Source: Ruegeria sp. HKCCD8929 (lineage in GTDB: Bacteria; Pseudomonadota; Alphaproteobacteria; Rhodobacterales; Rhodobacteraceae). Taken from it: DNA of 64,000 bases. This document shows positions 19,929 to 28,903 of the stretch, one piece after another. Numbering within the stretch: position 1 is the stretch's first letter; every line of letters begins with the position of its first letter. The stretch lies in NCBI RefSeq assembly GCF_013031405.1, contig NZ_WPZY01000006.1, forward strand, positions 124,001 to 188,000. The letters run 5' to 3'. A model generated the notes under the pieces. The model ran no database searches, was not told the DNA's origin, and was given only the letters and a program-made list of their open reading frames with translations. The position numbers and the translations under genes are program-made.

Positions 19929-21092
19929 TCAGCGTTGCAGCCCCAGCCGGTCAAAACAATCTTCAAGCTGTGGCAGAAGCCAGGTCCATAGGCCGGGCGC
20001 CCCAAGGCTGACCGGCTTGCCGACGCGGCTTTCCATCTGGCCAAGGTTGACCTGATAATCGACCCATGTGCCGCCACCGTTTGCAAGATTGGCAATCGGG
20101 GTTTGCACTCGGTCGATGGCCTTGCCAAAGATCGTGTCGGCGCTTTCTGCCGCTTCGAATTCACGCCAGAGGGACAGAAACTCGCGATGCTGCGTCCTAG
20201 GCAGCAAGCCGAACAGCCGCTCTGCCGCTGCCTCTTCTTTGGCGGCCTGGGCGGCGTGGTCGACCTGACCGTGGATCGGGTTGTCGCCGGCGTCGATCTC
20301 GACAATGTCGTGCAGAAGCAGCATTTGGATAACGCGGTCAATGCGAACCCCATGCGCGGCCTGATCCGCCAGCACCCAGGCGTAAAGCATGATGTGCCAC
20401 GAATGCTCTGCCGAGTTCTCGACGCGCGAATTGTCCAACAGGCGCGAGGCCCGGTTGACGGATTTCAGCCGGTCGGCTTCGGTCAGAAAGGGCAGGCGGG
20501 CGGTGAATGCATCGGCGCCTGTCGCAGGGGCCTCTCCCAACAGCACCCGTGCATGGGTATAGGCAGCGGGGAATTCCTGTCGCAGATAGGCGGCGCGGCC
20601 CCCATTCAGGTTGTCGCGCACGACCTCAACGTGATCGGGACGCGGGGTTTCGGCGCAAAGCACCTGAAAGATCGGCTGACAGCGGTCCAAACGTTTGGCA
20701 TAGCGGGCATCGGGGGTCTCGTCGGCCTCGAACTCGGTCCAGAGTGCCAGAAATTCGGCGCCCTGATCCGGGGGCAGCAGGCCAAACAGACTGCGCGCGG
20801 CGGCCTGTTCGGCGCGGGCAACGGCGTCCCAGTCGGTCTCCTCGTGGATCGGATGATCGCCGACCTCGATTTCGACCAGATCGTGCAGAAGCAGCATTTT
20901 GATGGCACGGTCCACCGACACGTCAGGCTCGGCCAGAGGCGCAAAGACCAGCGCCCAGAGCGCCAGATGCCAGCTGTGTTCGGCAGAGTTTTCGGGCCGC
21001 GACAGATCGAGCAGGACATTGGCCCGATCGACGCTTTTCAACCTGTCCGCCTGTTTCAGAAACGCGATCTGGGCGGAGAGGCGGTCGCTCAC
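19929..21092 (-). CDS. Tandem HD-domain phosphohydrolase (two HDDC2/YfbR-like domains)
   Basis: 387 residues made of two homologous HD_3-type domains, about residues 1-185 and 200-387. Each repeats the same landmarks: ADRLKSVxRAxxLLD, then ENSAEHSWH supplying the first metal-binding histidine, then LLLHD-VEIxxGDxPIH supplying the HD pair. Single-domain relatives (YfbR, HDDC2) dephosphorylate 5'-deoxynucleotides or related phosphates. Both copies keep all metal ligands visible to me, so both may be active. The start overlaps the stop of the upstream gene by 4 bp (ATGA), indicating translational coupling. Confidence 0.88.
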   Translation of the reverse strand: MSDRLSAQIAFLKQADRLKSVDRANVLLDLSRPENSAEHSWHLALWALVFAPLAEPDVSVDRAIKMLLLHDLVEIEVGDHPIHEETDWDAVARAEQAAARSLFGLLPPDQGAEFLALWTEFEADETPDARYAKRLDRCQPIFQVLCAETPRPDHVEVVRDNLNGGRAAYLRQEFPAAYTHARVLLGEAPATGADAFTARLPFLTEADRLKSVNRASRLLDNSRVENSAEHSWHIMLYAWVLADQAAHGVRIDRVIQMLLLHDIVEIDAGDNPIHGQVDHAAQAAKEEAAAERLFGLLPRTQHREFLSLWREFEAAESADTIFGKAIDRVQTPIANLANGGGTWVDYQVNLGQMESRVGKPVSLGAPGLWTWLLPQLEDCFDRLGLQR

Positions 21093-21334
21093 TGCTTTTC
21101 TTTCGTCTTGGCGCCCTCGCGGAATTCGCTGAGCTTGCCGATCAGGAACTTGCGCGCGGTGCGTTCGGCCAGACGCACGCGGACCTCGGTCAGATAGGCC
21201 TCTTCCAGCGATTGCGAGGCGGCGGCCAGAACCTCGCCCACTTCGACAAACAACCGGTCTTGGCCGGTTTCTTCCATCACCTTCAACGTGTCCTCGGCCA
21301 ATTTGCCGGCAAGGGTGTCGAGCGTGTTGGACAT
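21089..21334 (-). CDS. Small conserved-looking helical protein, function unknown
   Basis: 81 residues, no signal peptide and no membrane segment. It appears helical and is charged, ending EFREGAKTKEKQ. No family recognised. It overlaps its upstream neighbour (alpha/beta hydrolase) by one base and its downstream neighbour (tandem HD) by four bases. The three therefore form one tightly coupled operon read away from iscR. Confidence 0.75.
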   Translation of the reverse strand: MSNTLDTLAGKLAEDTLKVMEETGQDRLFVEVGEVLAAASQSLEEAYLTEVRVRLAERTARKFLIGKLSEFREGAKTKEKQ

Positions 21335-21987
21335 CAGCGGGTATTCTCCGTCAGGCGACGCTTCACATATTCGGTGGTGTGGTCGATCAGCGTGTCCATG
21401 TGAGAGTCCTGAAAGAAGTGATCGGCCCCTTCCACCTCGGTATGGGTGATCGTGATCCCCTTTTGCTCATGCAGCTTGTTGACCAGCGCGGTGGTGTCCG
21501 TGGGTGGGGCCACCCGGTCGGACGAGCCGTTGATGATCAGACCCGATGAGGGGCAGGGGGCGAGGAAGGAAAAGTCGTACATGTTGGCGGGCGGCGAGAC
21601 CGAGATGAAGCCGGTGATCTCGGGCCGGCGCATCAACAGCTGCATGCCGATCCAGGCGCCAAAGGAAAAGCCCGCGACCCAGCAATGCTTGGAATTGTTG
21701 TTCATCGACTGCAGATAGTCGAGCGCGGAGGCCGCATCGCTCAGCTCGCCCACGCCCTGATCGTATTCGCCCTGGCTGCGGCCGACGCCGCGGAAATTGA
21801 AGCGCAGAACCGTGAAACCCATGTTGTAAAAGGCATAATGCAGGTTGTAGACCACCTTGTTGTTCATGGTGCCGCCAAACTGCGGGTGCGGATGAAGCAC
21901 GATGGCGATCGGTGCGTCTTTTTCCTTTTGCGGGTGGTAGCGGCCTTCCAGGCGGCCTTCGGGTCCGGGAAAAATCACCTCGGGCAT
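21334..21987 (-). CDS. Alpha/beta hydrolase
   Basis: 217 residues with the alpha/beta-hydrolase fold. The oxyanion region is HPHPQFGGTMNNKVV. The nucleophile elbow is GFSFG (Ser about 125), the acid is in NGSSDRVAP and the catalytic histidine in GADHFF. This cytoplasmic subgroup (dienelactone hydrolase-like, COG2945) is widespread in alphaproteobacteria and its substrate is unknown. It is the first gene of a three-gene operon with the helical protein and the tandem-HD gene and is divergent from iscR. Confidence 0.88.
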   Translation of the reverse strand: MPEVIFPGPEGRLEGRYHPQKEKDAPIAIVLHPHPQFGGTMNNKVVYNLHYAFYNMGFTVLRFNFRGVGRSQGEYDQGVGELSDAASALDYLQSMNNNSKHCWVAGFSFGAWIGMQLLMRRPEITGFISVSPPANMYDFSFLAPCPSSGLIINGSSDRVAPPTDTTALVNKLHEQKGITITHTEVEGADHFFQDSHMDTLIDHTTEYVKRRLTENTR

Positions 21988-22031
21988 GTGTGCTTTGGTC
22001 CTGTCTCTTCTTTCGCGGCACCGGGATAATC

Positions 22032-22060
22032 TTGACGGTATCCCGCGGGTACCTTAGAAC
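22032..22060 (+). promoter_or_regulatory. Predicted iscR-suf promoter
   Basis: -35 TTGACG (22032-22037), a 17-bp spacer and -10 TAGAAC (22055-22060). The predicted start lies about 100 nt before the iscR ATG. The -10 element is inside the Irr-type palindrome. Confidence 0.6.
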
Positions 22061-22069
22061 GGTTCTAAG
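22053..22069. promoter_or_regulatory. Irr-type iron box over the iscR-suf -10 element
   Basis: CTTAGAACGGTTCTAAG is an 8-bp perfect palindrome with a 1-nt centre. It fits the rhizobial/Rhodobacterales Irr (ICE) motif TTAGAA-N3-TTCTAA exactly. Because it covers the predicted -10, bound Irr would block transcription under low iron. The match is seen; the regulator is inferred. Confidence 0.65.
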
Positions 22070-22168
22070 TGAAAGGCGCGCCGGATGGTCACGCTGTCAG
22101 TGGGAGATACGCACTGGTGGCGATGAGGTCAATCATTTCGCGCAAATGCGACTTTTGAGGGTGCAAGG

Positions 22169-22627
22169 ATGAAGCTGTCGACCAAGGGCCGATACGCGAT
22201 GGTGGCGCTGGCGGATATCGCGTTGCAACCGGCGGACACGCTGGTGACGCTGGGCGAGATTTCCGAGCGTCAGGACATCTCGCTTCCCTATCTCGAACAG
22301 CTTTTCGTGAAACTGCGCCGGGCCGAGCTGGTGTCGTCGGTGCGCGGTCCTGGCGGAGGCTACCGGCTGGCGCGCCGGGCTTCCGAGATTCGCGTGGTCG
22401 AGGTGCTGGCAGCCGTGGATGAGACGGTGGATGCCATGCACAAGGGGGCAGGAGCATCCGGAGCCTCCTCGGGCAGCCAGGCGCAGTCGCTGACCAACCG
22501 GCTGTGGGAGAGCCTGTCCGCCCATGTCTACGTGTTCCTGCACCAGACCCGTTTGTCGGACGTGATCAAGAACGATCTGGCACCATGCCCGGCGGTGCCA
22601 AGCCTATTCGCAGTCGTGGATGACTAA
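22169..22627 (+). CDS. iscR: Rrf2-family iron-sulfur regulator IscR (cysteine-poor type)
   Basis: 152 residues. The N-terminal winged helix begins MKLSTKGRYAMVALADIAL and has the Rrf2 signature ISLPYLEQLFVKLRRAELVSSVRGPGGGYRLAR. First gene of the suf operon and presumably its Fe-S-sensing repressor. Classical IscR uses three cysteines near residues 92-104 to bind its cluster. None is present here: the corresponding loop reads HKGAGASGASSGSQAQ, and the only cysteine is Cys140 near the C-terminus. This agrees with the Rhodobacter sphaeroides IscR type, reported to bind a cluster with a single cysteine. Confidence 0.92.
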   Translation: MKLSTKGRYAMVALADIALQPADTLVTLGEISERQDISLPYLEQLFVKLRRAELVSSVRGPGGGYRLARRASEIRVVEVLAAVDETVDAMHKGAGASGASSGSQAQSLTNRLWESLSAHVYVFLHQTRLSDVIKNDLAPCPAVPSLFAVVDD

Positions 22628-22688
22628 TTGTGGGAAGCCTGACTTTGGTCAATGCGCCGGGATTTGACGTGCTGAAAAAGATGCATCC

Positions 22689-23732
22689 ATGAAACGTGTT
22701 TACCTCGATCATAACGCCACCACGCCCCTGCGCCCCGAGGCGCACGACGCGATGATCGCGGCGATGGATGTTTGCGGCAATCCGTCCTCGGTCCATGCAG
22801 AGGGACGGGCGGCCAAGGGAGTGGTCGAAAAGGCGCGGGCACAGGTGGCCTCGGCCTTTGGAGCGGATGGGGCGGATATCGTCTTTACCTCCGGTTCCAC
22901 CGAAGGTGCTGCACTGGCGCTGGCCAGGCGTGGAATGCACGGCGCGGCAATTGAGCATGATGCGGTAAGAGCTTGGATTTCTAAGGATTTGTCTGTTTCC
23001 ATGACCGGGCAGGTAACGGTCGAAGACCCGGTGCAGACAGCGCTGCAACTGGCGAATTCGGAAACCGGCATCGTTCAACACCTGCCGCAGGGCATCGCGG
23101 TCACCGACGCCACTCAGGCTTTTGGCAAATTGCCGGTTGCCTTCAACTGGCTGGACGCGCAGATGGCGTTGGTTTCGGCGCACAAGCTAGGCGGACCCAA
23201 GGGCATTGGTGCGCTGGTGATGAAACGGGGCACCGATCTGCCCGCACAGATCAAGGGTGGTGGGCAGGAAATGGGCCGTCGTTCCGGGACCGAAAACGTG
23301 ATTGGAATAGCCGGGTTCGGCGCCGCTGCCGAGGCTGCGGCCCGCGATCTGGCGGACGGTATCTGGGATCGGGTTGCGGAACTTAGAAATATTCTAGAAA
23401 AGGCCCTTGAGGCCAGCGCTAAATCTACTATTTTTGTCGGGAAAGATCAGGACCGTCTCCCGAACACGATGTGTTTTGCAACGCCCGGATGGAAGGGCGA
23501 AACGCAGGTGATGCAGATGGATCTGGCGGGCTTTGCCATCAGCGCAGGTTCGGCCTGTTCCAGCGGTAAGGTCCGGGCCAGCGCCGTGCTGCGCGCGATG
23601 GGATATGACGAGGCAACCGCAGCCAGCGCGATCCGCGTGTCGCTTGGGCCTCGGACAATGGAAGAAGATTTGCTGCGCTTTGCGGATGCGTGGCTGGAAA
23701 AAGAGAAAAAGCATCGCGCGCGGGCCGCGTGA
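22689..23732 (+). CDS. Cysteine desulfurase, NifS/IscS-type (short form)
   Basis: 347 residues of the class V aminotransferase fold. The PLP-binding lysine is Lys166 in [10 protein letters not shown] and the persulfide cysteine Cys290 in [10 protein letters not shown]. The N-terminus [14 protein letters not shown] is typical of the NifS/IscS group rather than SufS. It is about 40-50 residues shorter than IscS; much of the missing length lies in the first half, where about 95 residues separate FTSGSTEG from the lysine. It mobilises sulfur from cysteine for cluster assembly and lies between iscR and sufB, in addition to sufS at the operon's end. Confidence 0.9.
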   Translation: MKRVYLDHNATTPLRPEAHDAMIAAMDVCGNPSSVHAEGRAAKGVVEKARAQVASAFGADGADIVFTSGSTEGAALALARRGMHGAAIEHDAVRAWISKDLSVSMTGQVTVEDPVQTALQLANSETGIVQHLPQGIAVTDATQAFGKLPVAFNWLDAQMALVSAHKLGGPKGIGALVMKRGTDLPAQIKGGGQEMGRRSGTENVIGIAGFGAAAEAAARDLADGIWDRVAELRNILEKALEASAKSTIFVGKDQDRLPNTMCFATPGWKGETQVMQMDLAGFAISAGSACSSGKVRASAVLRAMGYDEATAASAIRVSLGPRTMEEDLLRFADAWLEKEKKHRARAA

Positions 23733-23748
23733 TCTGACGGAGGATGTC

Positions 23749-25272
23749 ATGGCCGCTTTGGACCAGACTCAGGTAAAAGAAGGCGTCGATCAGGAGACCG
23801 TGGACGCGGTGCGCGAGGTCGGGGGTGCCTACAAATACGGCTGGGAAACCGATATCGAGATGGAATACGCCCCCAAAGGGCTGACCCCGGATATCGTTCG
23901 GCTGATCTCTGAAAAGAACGATGAACCTGAGTGGATGACCGATTGGCGGCTGCAGGCGTATGACCGCTGGCTGCAAAAGGAAGAGCCCGACTGGGCCATG
24001 GTCGACTACCCCGAAATCGACTTTCAGGACCAGTATTACTATGCCCGGCCCAAGTCGATGGAGGTAAAGCCGAAGTCGCTGGATGAGGTCGATCCCAAGC
24101 TGTTGGCCACTTACGAAAAGCTGGGCATCCCGCTGAAAGAACAGATGATTCTGGCAGGCGTTGAGGGCGCTGAAGCCGTACCTGCCGAGGGCCGTAAGGT
24201 TGCCGTGGATGCGGTGTTCGACTCGGTTTCGGTCGGCACCACCTTTCAGGCTGAACTTAAGAAGGCTGGGGTGATTTTCTGCTCGATTTCCGAGGCGATC
24301 CGCGAGCACCCCGAACTGGTGAAGAAATATCTGGGCTCGGTCGTGCCGGTCTCGGACAATTTCTACGCCACTCTGAACAGCGCCGTGTTCTCGGACGGCT
24401 CCTTCGTTTACGTGCCGCCCGGCGTGCGCTGCCCGATGGAACTGAGCACCTATTTCCGCATTAATGCGGAAAACACCGGCCAGTTCGAACGCACGCTGAT
24501 CATCGCCGACAAAGGCTCCTACGTCTCCTATCTAGAAGGCTGCACGGCACCGCAGCGCGACACCTCACAACTGCATGCCGCCGTGGTCGAGATCATTGTC
24601 GAGGAAGACGCCGAGGTGAAATACTCGACCGTTCAGAACTGGTATCCTGGTGACGAGAACGGCAAGGGTGGCATCTACAATTTCGTCACTAAGCGGGCCG
24701 ATTGCCGGGGCGACCGGGCCAAAGTGATGTGGACGCAGGTGGAAACCGGCTCGGCGGTGACATGGAAGTACCCGTCCTGCATCCTGCGCGGCGATGACAG
24801 CCAGGGCGAGTTCTATTCCATCGCCATCACCAACAACTACCAGCAGGCTGATACCGGCACCAAGATGGTGCATCTGGGCAAGAACACCAAGTCGCGCATC
24901 GTGTCCAAGGGTATCAGTGCGGGCAAGGCGCAGAACACCTATCGCGGGTTGGTGTCGATGCACCCCAAGGCGAAGAACTCGCGCAACTACACCCAGTGTG
25001 ACTCGCTGCTGATCGGCGACAAATGCGGGGCGCATACGGTGCCTTACATAGAGGTGCGCAACAATTCCTCGCGCTGCGAGCATGAGGCGACCACGTCCAA
25101 GGTGGATGACGATCAACTCTTCTACTGCCGCCAGCGCGGTATGGACGAGGAAGAGGCGGTTGCGCTGGTTGTGAACGGCTTCTGCAAGGACGTGCTGCAG
25201 GCGCTGCCGATGGAATTCGCGATGGAGGCGCAACAGCTAGTGGCGATCTCGCTGGAGGGGAGCGTCGGCTGA
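23749..25272 (+). CDS. sufB: Fe-S cluster assembly scaffold SufB
   Basis: 507 residues. SufB is the scaffold subunit of the SufBC2D complex on which new clusters form. Recognisable parts are the N-terminal [20 protein letters not shown] region, the beta-helix core ([33 protein letters not shown] in part) and the C-terminal [25 protein letters not shown] region with the conserved Cys and Glu. ATG 23749 is fixed by a GACGGAGG ribosome site and by family conservation; in-frame upstream sequence overlaps the desulfurase gene and is not SufB-like. Confidence 0.97.
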   Translation: MAALDQTQVKEGVDQETVDAVREVGGAYKYGWETDIEMEYAPKGLTPDIVRLISEKNDEPEWMTDWRLQAYDRWLQKEEPDWAMVDYPEIDFQDQYYYARPKSMEVKPKSLDEVDPKLLATYEKLGIPLKEQMILAGVEGAEAVPAEGRKVAVDAVFDSVSVGTTFQAELKKAGVIFCSISEAIREHPELVKKYLGSVVPVSDNFYATLNSAVFSDGSFVYVPPGVRCPMELSTYFRINAENTGQFERTLIIADKGSYVSYLEGCTAPQRDTSQLHAAVVEIIVEEDAEVKYSTVQNWYPGDENGKGGIYNFVTKRADCRGDRAKVMWTQVETGSAVTWKYPSCILRGDDSQGEFYSIAITNNYQQADTGTKMVHLGKNTKSRIVSKGISAGKAQNTYRGLVSMHPKAKNSRNYTQCDSLLIGDKCGAHTVPYIEVRNNSSRCEHEATTSKVDDDQLFYCRQRGMDEEEAVALVVNGFCKDVLQALPMEFAMEAQQLVAISLEGSVG

Positions 25273-25275
25273 CCA

Positions 25276-25707
25276 ATGGGACAGGACGAGTTTCAGGCAA
25301 GGCTGCAACGCATCAGCGCAAAGCAGCCCTCCACTTCAGTGCCCAAGGCGGCCAAATCCGGAGAACCCGCTCGCGGCGCGGCTAAATCTTCGGTCAGAGC
25401 CGTGGTTTTTGGCGCCATCTGCTCGTTGATTGTCTTGGTGTTGTTTCTCAACATTCAATCCATCAGCGACATGGCACCTGAGAGCGTGAGGCAAAGCGAA
25501 ACACCCGGTGCTTATGGTCTCCCGGTGGCGATCCTTGCAATCGCCTGGTTCACCCTAATCCCGATCTGGTTTGTTGGCAGTGTCTTGATGAAGGCAATGC
25601 GGGGCTCAGGAAGGCTGATGCCTTCGGCTTTTGTTCTCGGAGCATTCATATCTCTTTGCCTCGGTTTGGGCGCCGTGCAGGTACTGGGAGCCGGAGGTGT
25701 GGGGTGA
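25276..25707 (+). CDS. Membrane protein of unknown function inside the suf operon
   Basis: 143 residues. A polar, lysine-rich N-terminus (1-38) precedes three predicted membrane helices at about 40-60, 80-105 and 115-137. It begins 3 bp after sufB, so it is cotranscribed. I recognise no family or catalytic motif. Its position between sufB and sufC separates two subunits of one complex. Confidence 0.75.
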   Translation: MGQDEFQARLQRISAKQPSTSVPKAAKSGEPARGAAKSSVRAVVFGAICSLIVLVLFLNIQSISDMAPESVRQSETPGAYGLPVAILAIAWFTLIPIWFVGSVLMKAMRGSGRLMPSAFVLGAFISLCLGLGAVQVLGAGGVG

Positions 25708-25805
25708 CTTATGAGATGTCACAATCGGTCAACTCCGGAAGTCTGAGTGATCGACTTACGCCGGGTAGCCGACATGAGAACGTGCAGAGCATAAAGCGGG
25801 ACACT

Positions 25806-25982
25806 ATGAACAAGAACGCAAAGGGCTTCATTCCTTACATGCTGCCTGTCCTCGGCGGGCTCATTGCCATTTTCTACGTGAACTTCAGGGAAATGAGTTT
25901 CCTGAACCCGATGCTAGCGGTGGCTGTAGGTGTCTTCCTCGGATGGGGCGCGGCGCAGCTTCTTCGCAGGTTCATGAGATAG
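25806..25982 (+). CDS. Small membrane protein inside the suf operon
   Basis: 58 residues starting [16 protein letters not shown]. Two membrane helices are predicted, about 8-24 and 33-52, ending in a basic tail LLRRFMR. ATG 25806 gives the simplest product; an in-frame ATG at 25716 would add 30 polar residues. No family recognised. Confidence 0.6.
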   Translation: MNKNAKGFIPYMLPVLGGLIAIFYVNFREMSFLNPMLAVAVGVFLGWGAAQLLRRFMR

Positions 25983-26019
25983 AGGCGCCATCTGCGCTCG
26001 GGCACAAGGGAAACACCAG

Positions 26020-26334
26020 ATGATCGTCACAACCACCCCCTCAGTCGAAGGCCGACAGATCGCGGAATATCACGGCATCGTCGTGGGTGAAGCAATCATG
26101 GGTGCCAATGTCGTGCGCGACTTCTTCGCCTCGATCACCGATGTGGTGGGCGGGCGCTCGGGCGCCTATGAGAGCAAGTTGCAAGACGCGCGCGAGACTG
26201 CGTTGCACGAGTTGGAAATGCGCGCCGCCGACAAGGGCGCGGACGCCGTAGTCGGCGTCGATCTGGATTACGAAGTTGTAGGTGAAAGCATGCTGATGGT
26301 TTCGGCCAGCGGCACGGCGGTCAGCCTGAGATAG
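26020..26334 (+). CDS. YbjQ/UPF0145 family protein
   Basis: 104 residues matching the YbjQ family: [21 protein letters not shown] at the start, the [24 protein letters not shown] core and [12 protein letters not shown] near the end. The fold forms pentameric heavy-metal-binding-like assemblies, and its biological role is not settled. It sits 49 bp before sufC, so it travels with the suf genes here. Confidence 0.9.
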   Translation: MIVTTTPSVEGRQIAEYHGIVVGEAIMGANVVRDFFASITDVVGGRSGAYESKLQDARETALHELEMRAADKGADAVVGVDLDYEVVGESMLMVSASGTAVSLR

Positions 26335-26382
26335 GAACATGCCGGGGCGAGGCGCCCCGAACGATACGCGAAGGATGAAAAC

Positions 26383-27138
26383 ATGCTGGAAATCAAGAAC
26401 CTGCACGTCAAGCTTGAGGAAGAAGAAAAGGAAATCCTCAAAGGCGTCGATCTGACCGTCGAGGCGGGCAAGGTGCATGCGATCATGGGGCCGAACGGGT
26501 CGGGCAAGTCGACGCTGTCCTATGTGCTCTCGGGCCGCGATGGTTACGAGGTGAGCGAAGGCTCGGCGTCGCTGTCCGGTGAAGATCTGCTGGAACTCGA
26601 ACCCGAGGAGCGTGCCTCCGCTGGTCTGTTCCTGGCATTCCAGTACCCGGTCGAGATCCCGGGTGTCGGCAACATGACCTTTCTGCGCACCGCCGTGAAC
26701 GCGCAGCGCAAGGCGCGCGGCGAGGATGAACTCAGCGCCGCTGACTTCCTGAAACTCGTCCGTGCCAAGGCGAAGGAGCTGAAGATCGACGCCGATATGC
26801 TGAAACGCCCCGTGAACGTCGGCTTCTCGGGTGGTGAGAAAAAGCGCAATGAAATCCTGCAGATGGCGATACTCGAGCCGCGGATGTGCATTCTGGATGA
26901 GACCGACTCGGGCCTTGATGTGGATGCAATGAAGTTGGTGGCCGGAGGTGTGAACGCGCTGCGCGACGAAGGCCGCGGTTTCCTCGTCATCACCCATTAC
27001 CAGCGCTTGCTGGATCACATCAAACCGGACGTGGTGCACATCATGGCCGATGGCCGCATCGTCAAGACCGGTGGCGCCGATCTGGCGCTTGAGGTCGAAA
27101 ACAACGGTTACGCCGATATTCTGGCCGAGGTGAACTGA
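26383..27138 (+). CDS. sufC: Fe-S assembly ATPase SufC
   Basis: 251 residues, an ABC-type ATPase subunit of SufBC2D, soluble. Walker A GPNGSGKST, the modified signature NVGFSGGEKKRNEILQ and Walker B MCILDETDSGLDVDAM (SufC-type, with the signature glutamate-aspartate arrangement) are all present. ATP binding drives rearrangement of the SufB-SufD interface. Its TGA overlaps the sufD ATG (GTGAACTGATG region), so the two are translationally coupled. Confidence 0.97.
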   Translation: MLEIKNLHVKLEEEEKEILKGVDLTVEAGKVHAIMGPNGSGKSTLSYVLSGRDGYEVSEGSASLSGEDLLELEPEERASAGLFLAFQYPVEIPGVGNMTFLRTAVNAQRKARGEDELSAADFLKLVRAKAKELKIDADMLKRPVNVGFSGGEKKRNEILQMAILEPRMCILDETDSGLDVDAMKLVAGGVNALRDEGRGFLVITHYQRLLDHIKPDVVHIMADGRIVKTGGADLALEVENNGYADILAEVN

Positions 27139-28418
27139 TGGCGCTGCCCGAACTGAAACAGACCGCAACCGAGGCGCGGCTCTCCGTTATGGAGATGCCC
27201 ACCGCAGGCTGCACAAAATCCGCGCGCGAGGCTGCCTTGGCCCGGGTGCGCGAGATGGGCCTGCCGTCACGCCGCGACGAGTATTGGAAGTACACCCGCC
27301 CAGACACGCTGGTTGAGCCGCAGGCGATCCGAGCCGCTGTATTCGAGCATGACGAAAAGCCGATGTTCGACGGGCAGGACCGTCTGCGCATCGTCTTTGT
27401 CGACGGGGTGTTTGATGCCGAGGCCTCTGACGATCTGAGCCTCGAAGGTGTCAAGATCGACCGGCTTGAAGATATCTGTTGCAAGGACATTCACTGGGCC
27501 AAGGATCTCTATGGCGAGCTTGAGGCGCGGGGACACACGCCTGTGCACCGTCCGCTCGCGGCACTGAACACCGCCTTTGCCGCCGATGGCGTGGCCATTC
27601 AGGTGACCGGCAAACCATCGAAGCCGATCAATCTGGTCTACATCCACAACTCCGAGAATTCCGATGCCATCCTGCACCATGTCGTGCGCGTGGAAGAAGG
27701 GGCCGAGGTTACCCTTCTGGAAAACGGCCCCGCTGCGTCGCGCTTTAACAAGTGCATGGAGATCGACATCGCCGATGGCGGCACGCTGCACCATGTGCGG
27801 GCGCAAGGGCGCGACCATGAACGCCGCGCCGCGACCCACATGTTCACGCGGCTGGGGGAGCGGTCGGTCTACAAATCATTTACGCTCACGGTGAACGGCG
27901 TGCTGACCCGCAATGAGCAGGTGATCGAGCTGACCGGCGACGACGCCGTGGCTCATGTGGCCGGCGCATGTGTCGGTGATGGCGACTTCCACCATGACGA
28001 CACCGTCTTTGTCACTCATGACGCGGTGAATTGCGAAAGCCGTCAGGTGTTCAAGAATGTGCTGCGCAACGGGGCAACCGGCGTGTTCCAGGGCAAGATC
28101 CTGGTCAAGGAGGGCGCCCAGAAGACCGACGGCTATCAGATCAGCCAGTCGCTGCTTCTGGACGAAGACAGCCAATTCCTCGCCAAGCCCGAGCTCGAAA
28201 TCTATGCCGACGATGTGGCCTGTTCGCACGGCTCCACTTCAGGCGCGATCGACGAGACCGCGCTGTTTTACCTGCGCTCGCGCGGGGTGTCTGAGAAGGA
28301 CGCCACCAACATGCTGACCCTGGCCTTTCTGGCCGAGGCCGTGGACGAGATCGAGGACGAGGCTCTGGCCGAGGACATCGTCGAGCGGCTCGAAGGCTGG
28401 CTAACGCGGCGCAGCTGA
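27138..28418 (+). CDS. sufD: Fe-S assembly protein SufD
   Basis: 426 residues, the SufB paralogue of the SufBC2D scaffold. The N-terminal segment PSRRDEYWKYTRPDTL and the C-terminal core ending ACSHGSTSGAIDETALFYLRSRG in part are characteristic, including the conserved histidine of CSHGST. It overlaps sufC by one base and its stop overlaps the next start by one base. Confidence 0.96.
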   Translation: MALPELKQTATEARLSVMEMPTAGCTKSAREAALARVREMGLPSRRDEYWKYTRPDTLVEPQAIRAAVFEHDEKPMFDGQDRLRIVFVDGVFDAEASDDLSLEGVKIDRLEDICCKDIHWAKDLYGELEARGHTPVHRPLAALNTAFAADGVAIQVTGKPSKPINLVYIHNSENSDAILHHVVRVEEGAEVTLLENGPAASRFNKCMEIDIADGGTLHHVRAQGRDHERRAATHMFTRLGERSVYKSFTLTVNGVLTRNEQVIELTGDDAVAHVAGACVGDGDFHHDDTVFVTHDAVNCESRQVFKNVLRNGATGVFQGKILVKEGAQKTDGYQISQSLLLDEDSQFLAKPELEIYADDVACSHGSTSGAIDETALFYLRSRGVSEKDATNMLTLAFLAEAVDEIEDEALAEDIVERLEGWLTRRS

Positions 28419-28903
28419 TGCCGGTCACCACCGATATCGCGGCCACTTACCGCGGCCCCGGGCGTGTCGTTCGCCGACTGCTGGACATGGGCCAGCGCGA
28501 GGATCGGGCTTTGGCCATCCTGATGGCCGCCTGCGCGCTGGTCTTCGTGGCTCAGATGCCGCGTCTGGCGCGCGAAGCGCATCTGACCGGGCAGGAGCTG
28601 AACATGCTGCTGGGCGGTGCTCTGCTGGGTTGGCTGATCATTGCGCCGCTCCTCCTTTATGGCATCGCAGCACTCAGCCATCTGCTGGCCCGACTGGTCG
28701 GTGGCAGGGGAGATTGGTACGGGGCCCGGCTGGCGCTGTTCTGGTCGCTCCTGGCCTCAAGCCCGGCGCTGCTACTACACGGGCTGGTGGCTGGCTTCGT
28801 CGGCCCCGGACCGGCCCTACAGGGGGTTGGCATTCTGTGGCTGGTGGTGTTTGGGTGGTTCTGGCTTTCCGGCCTGAGGCAAGCAGAAAGGCCCACCGCA
28901 TGA
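28418..28903 (+). CDS. YIP1-type membrane protein (first of a pair)
   Basis: 161 residues with about four membrane helices and the polar opening RGPGRVVRRLLDMGQREDRALA. The arrangement resembles the YIP1 domain family of bacteria, and the next gene belongs to the same family. It overlaps sufD by one base and the following gene by four bases (ATGA). The function is unknown; the coupling to sufD makes a membrane partner of Suf or simple cotranscription equally possible. Confidence 0.7.
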   Translation: MPVTTDIAATYRGPGRVVRRLLDMGQREDRALAILMAACALVFVAQMPRLAREAHLTGQELNMLLGGALLGWLIIAPLLLYGIAALSHLLARLVGGRGDWYGARLALFWSLLASSPALLLHGLVAGFVGPGPALQGVGILWLVVFGWFWLSGLRQAERPTA

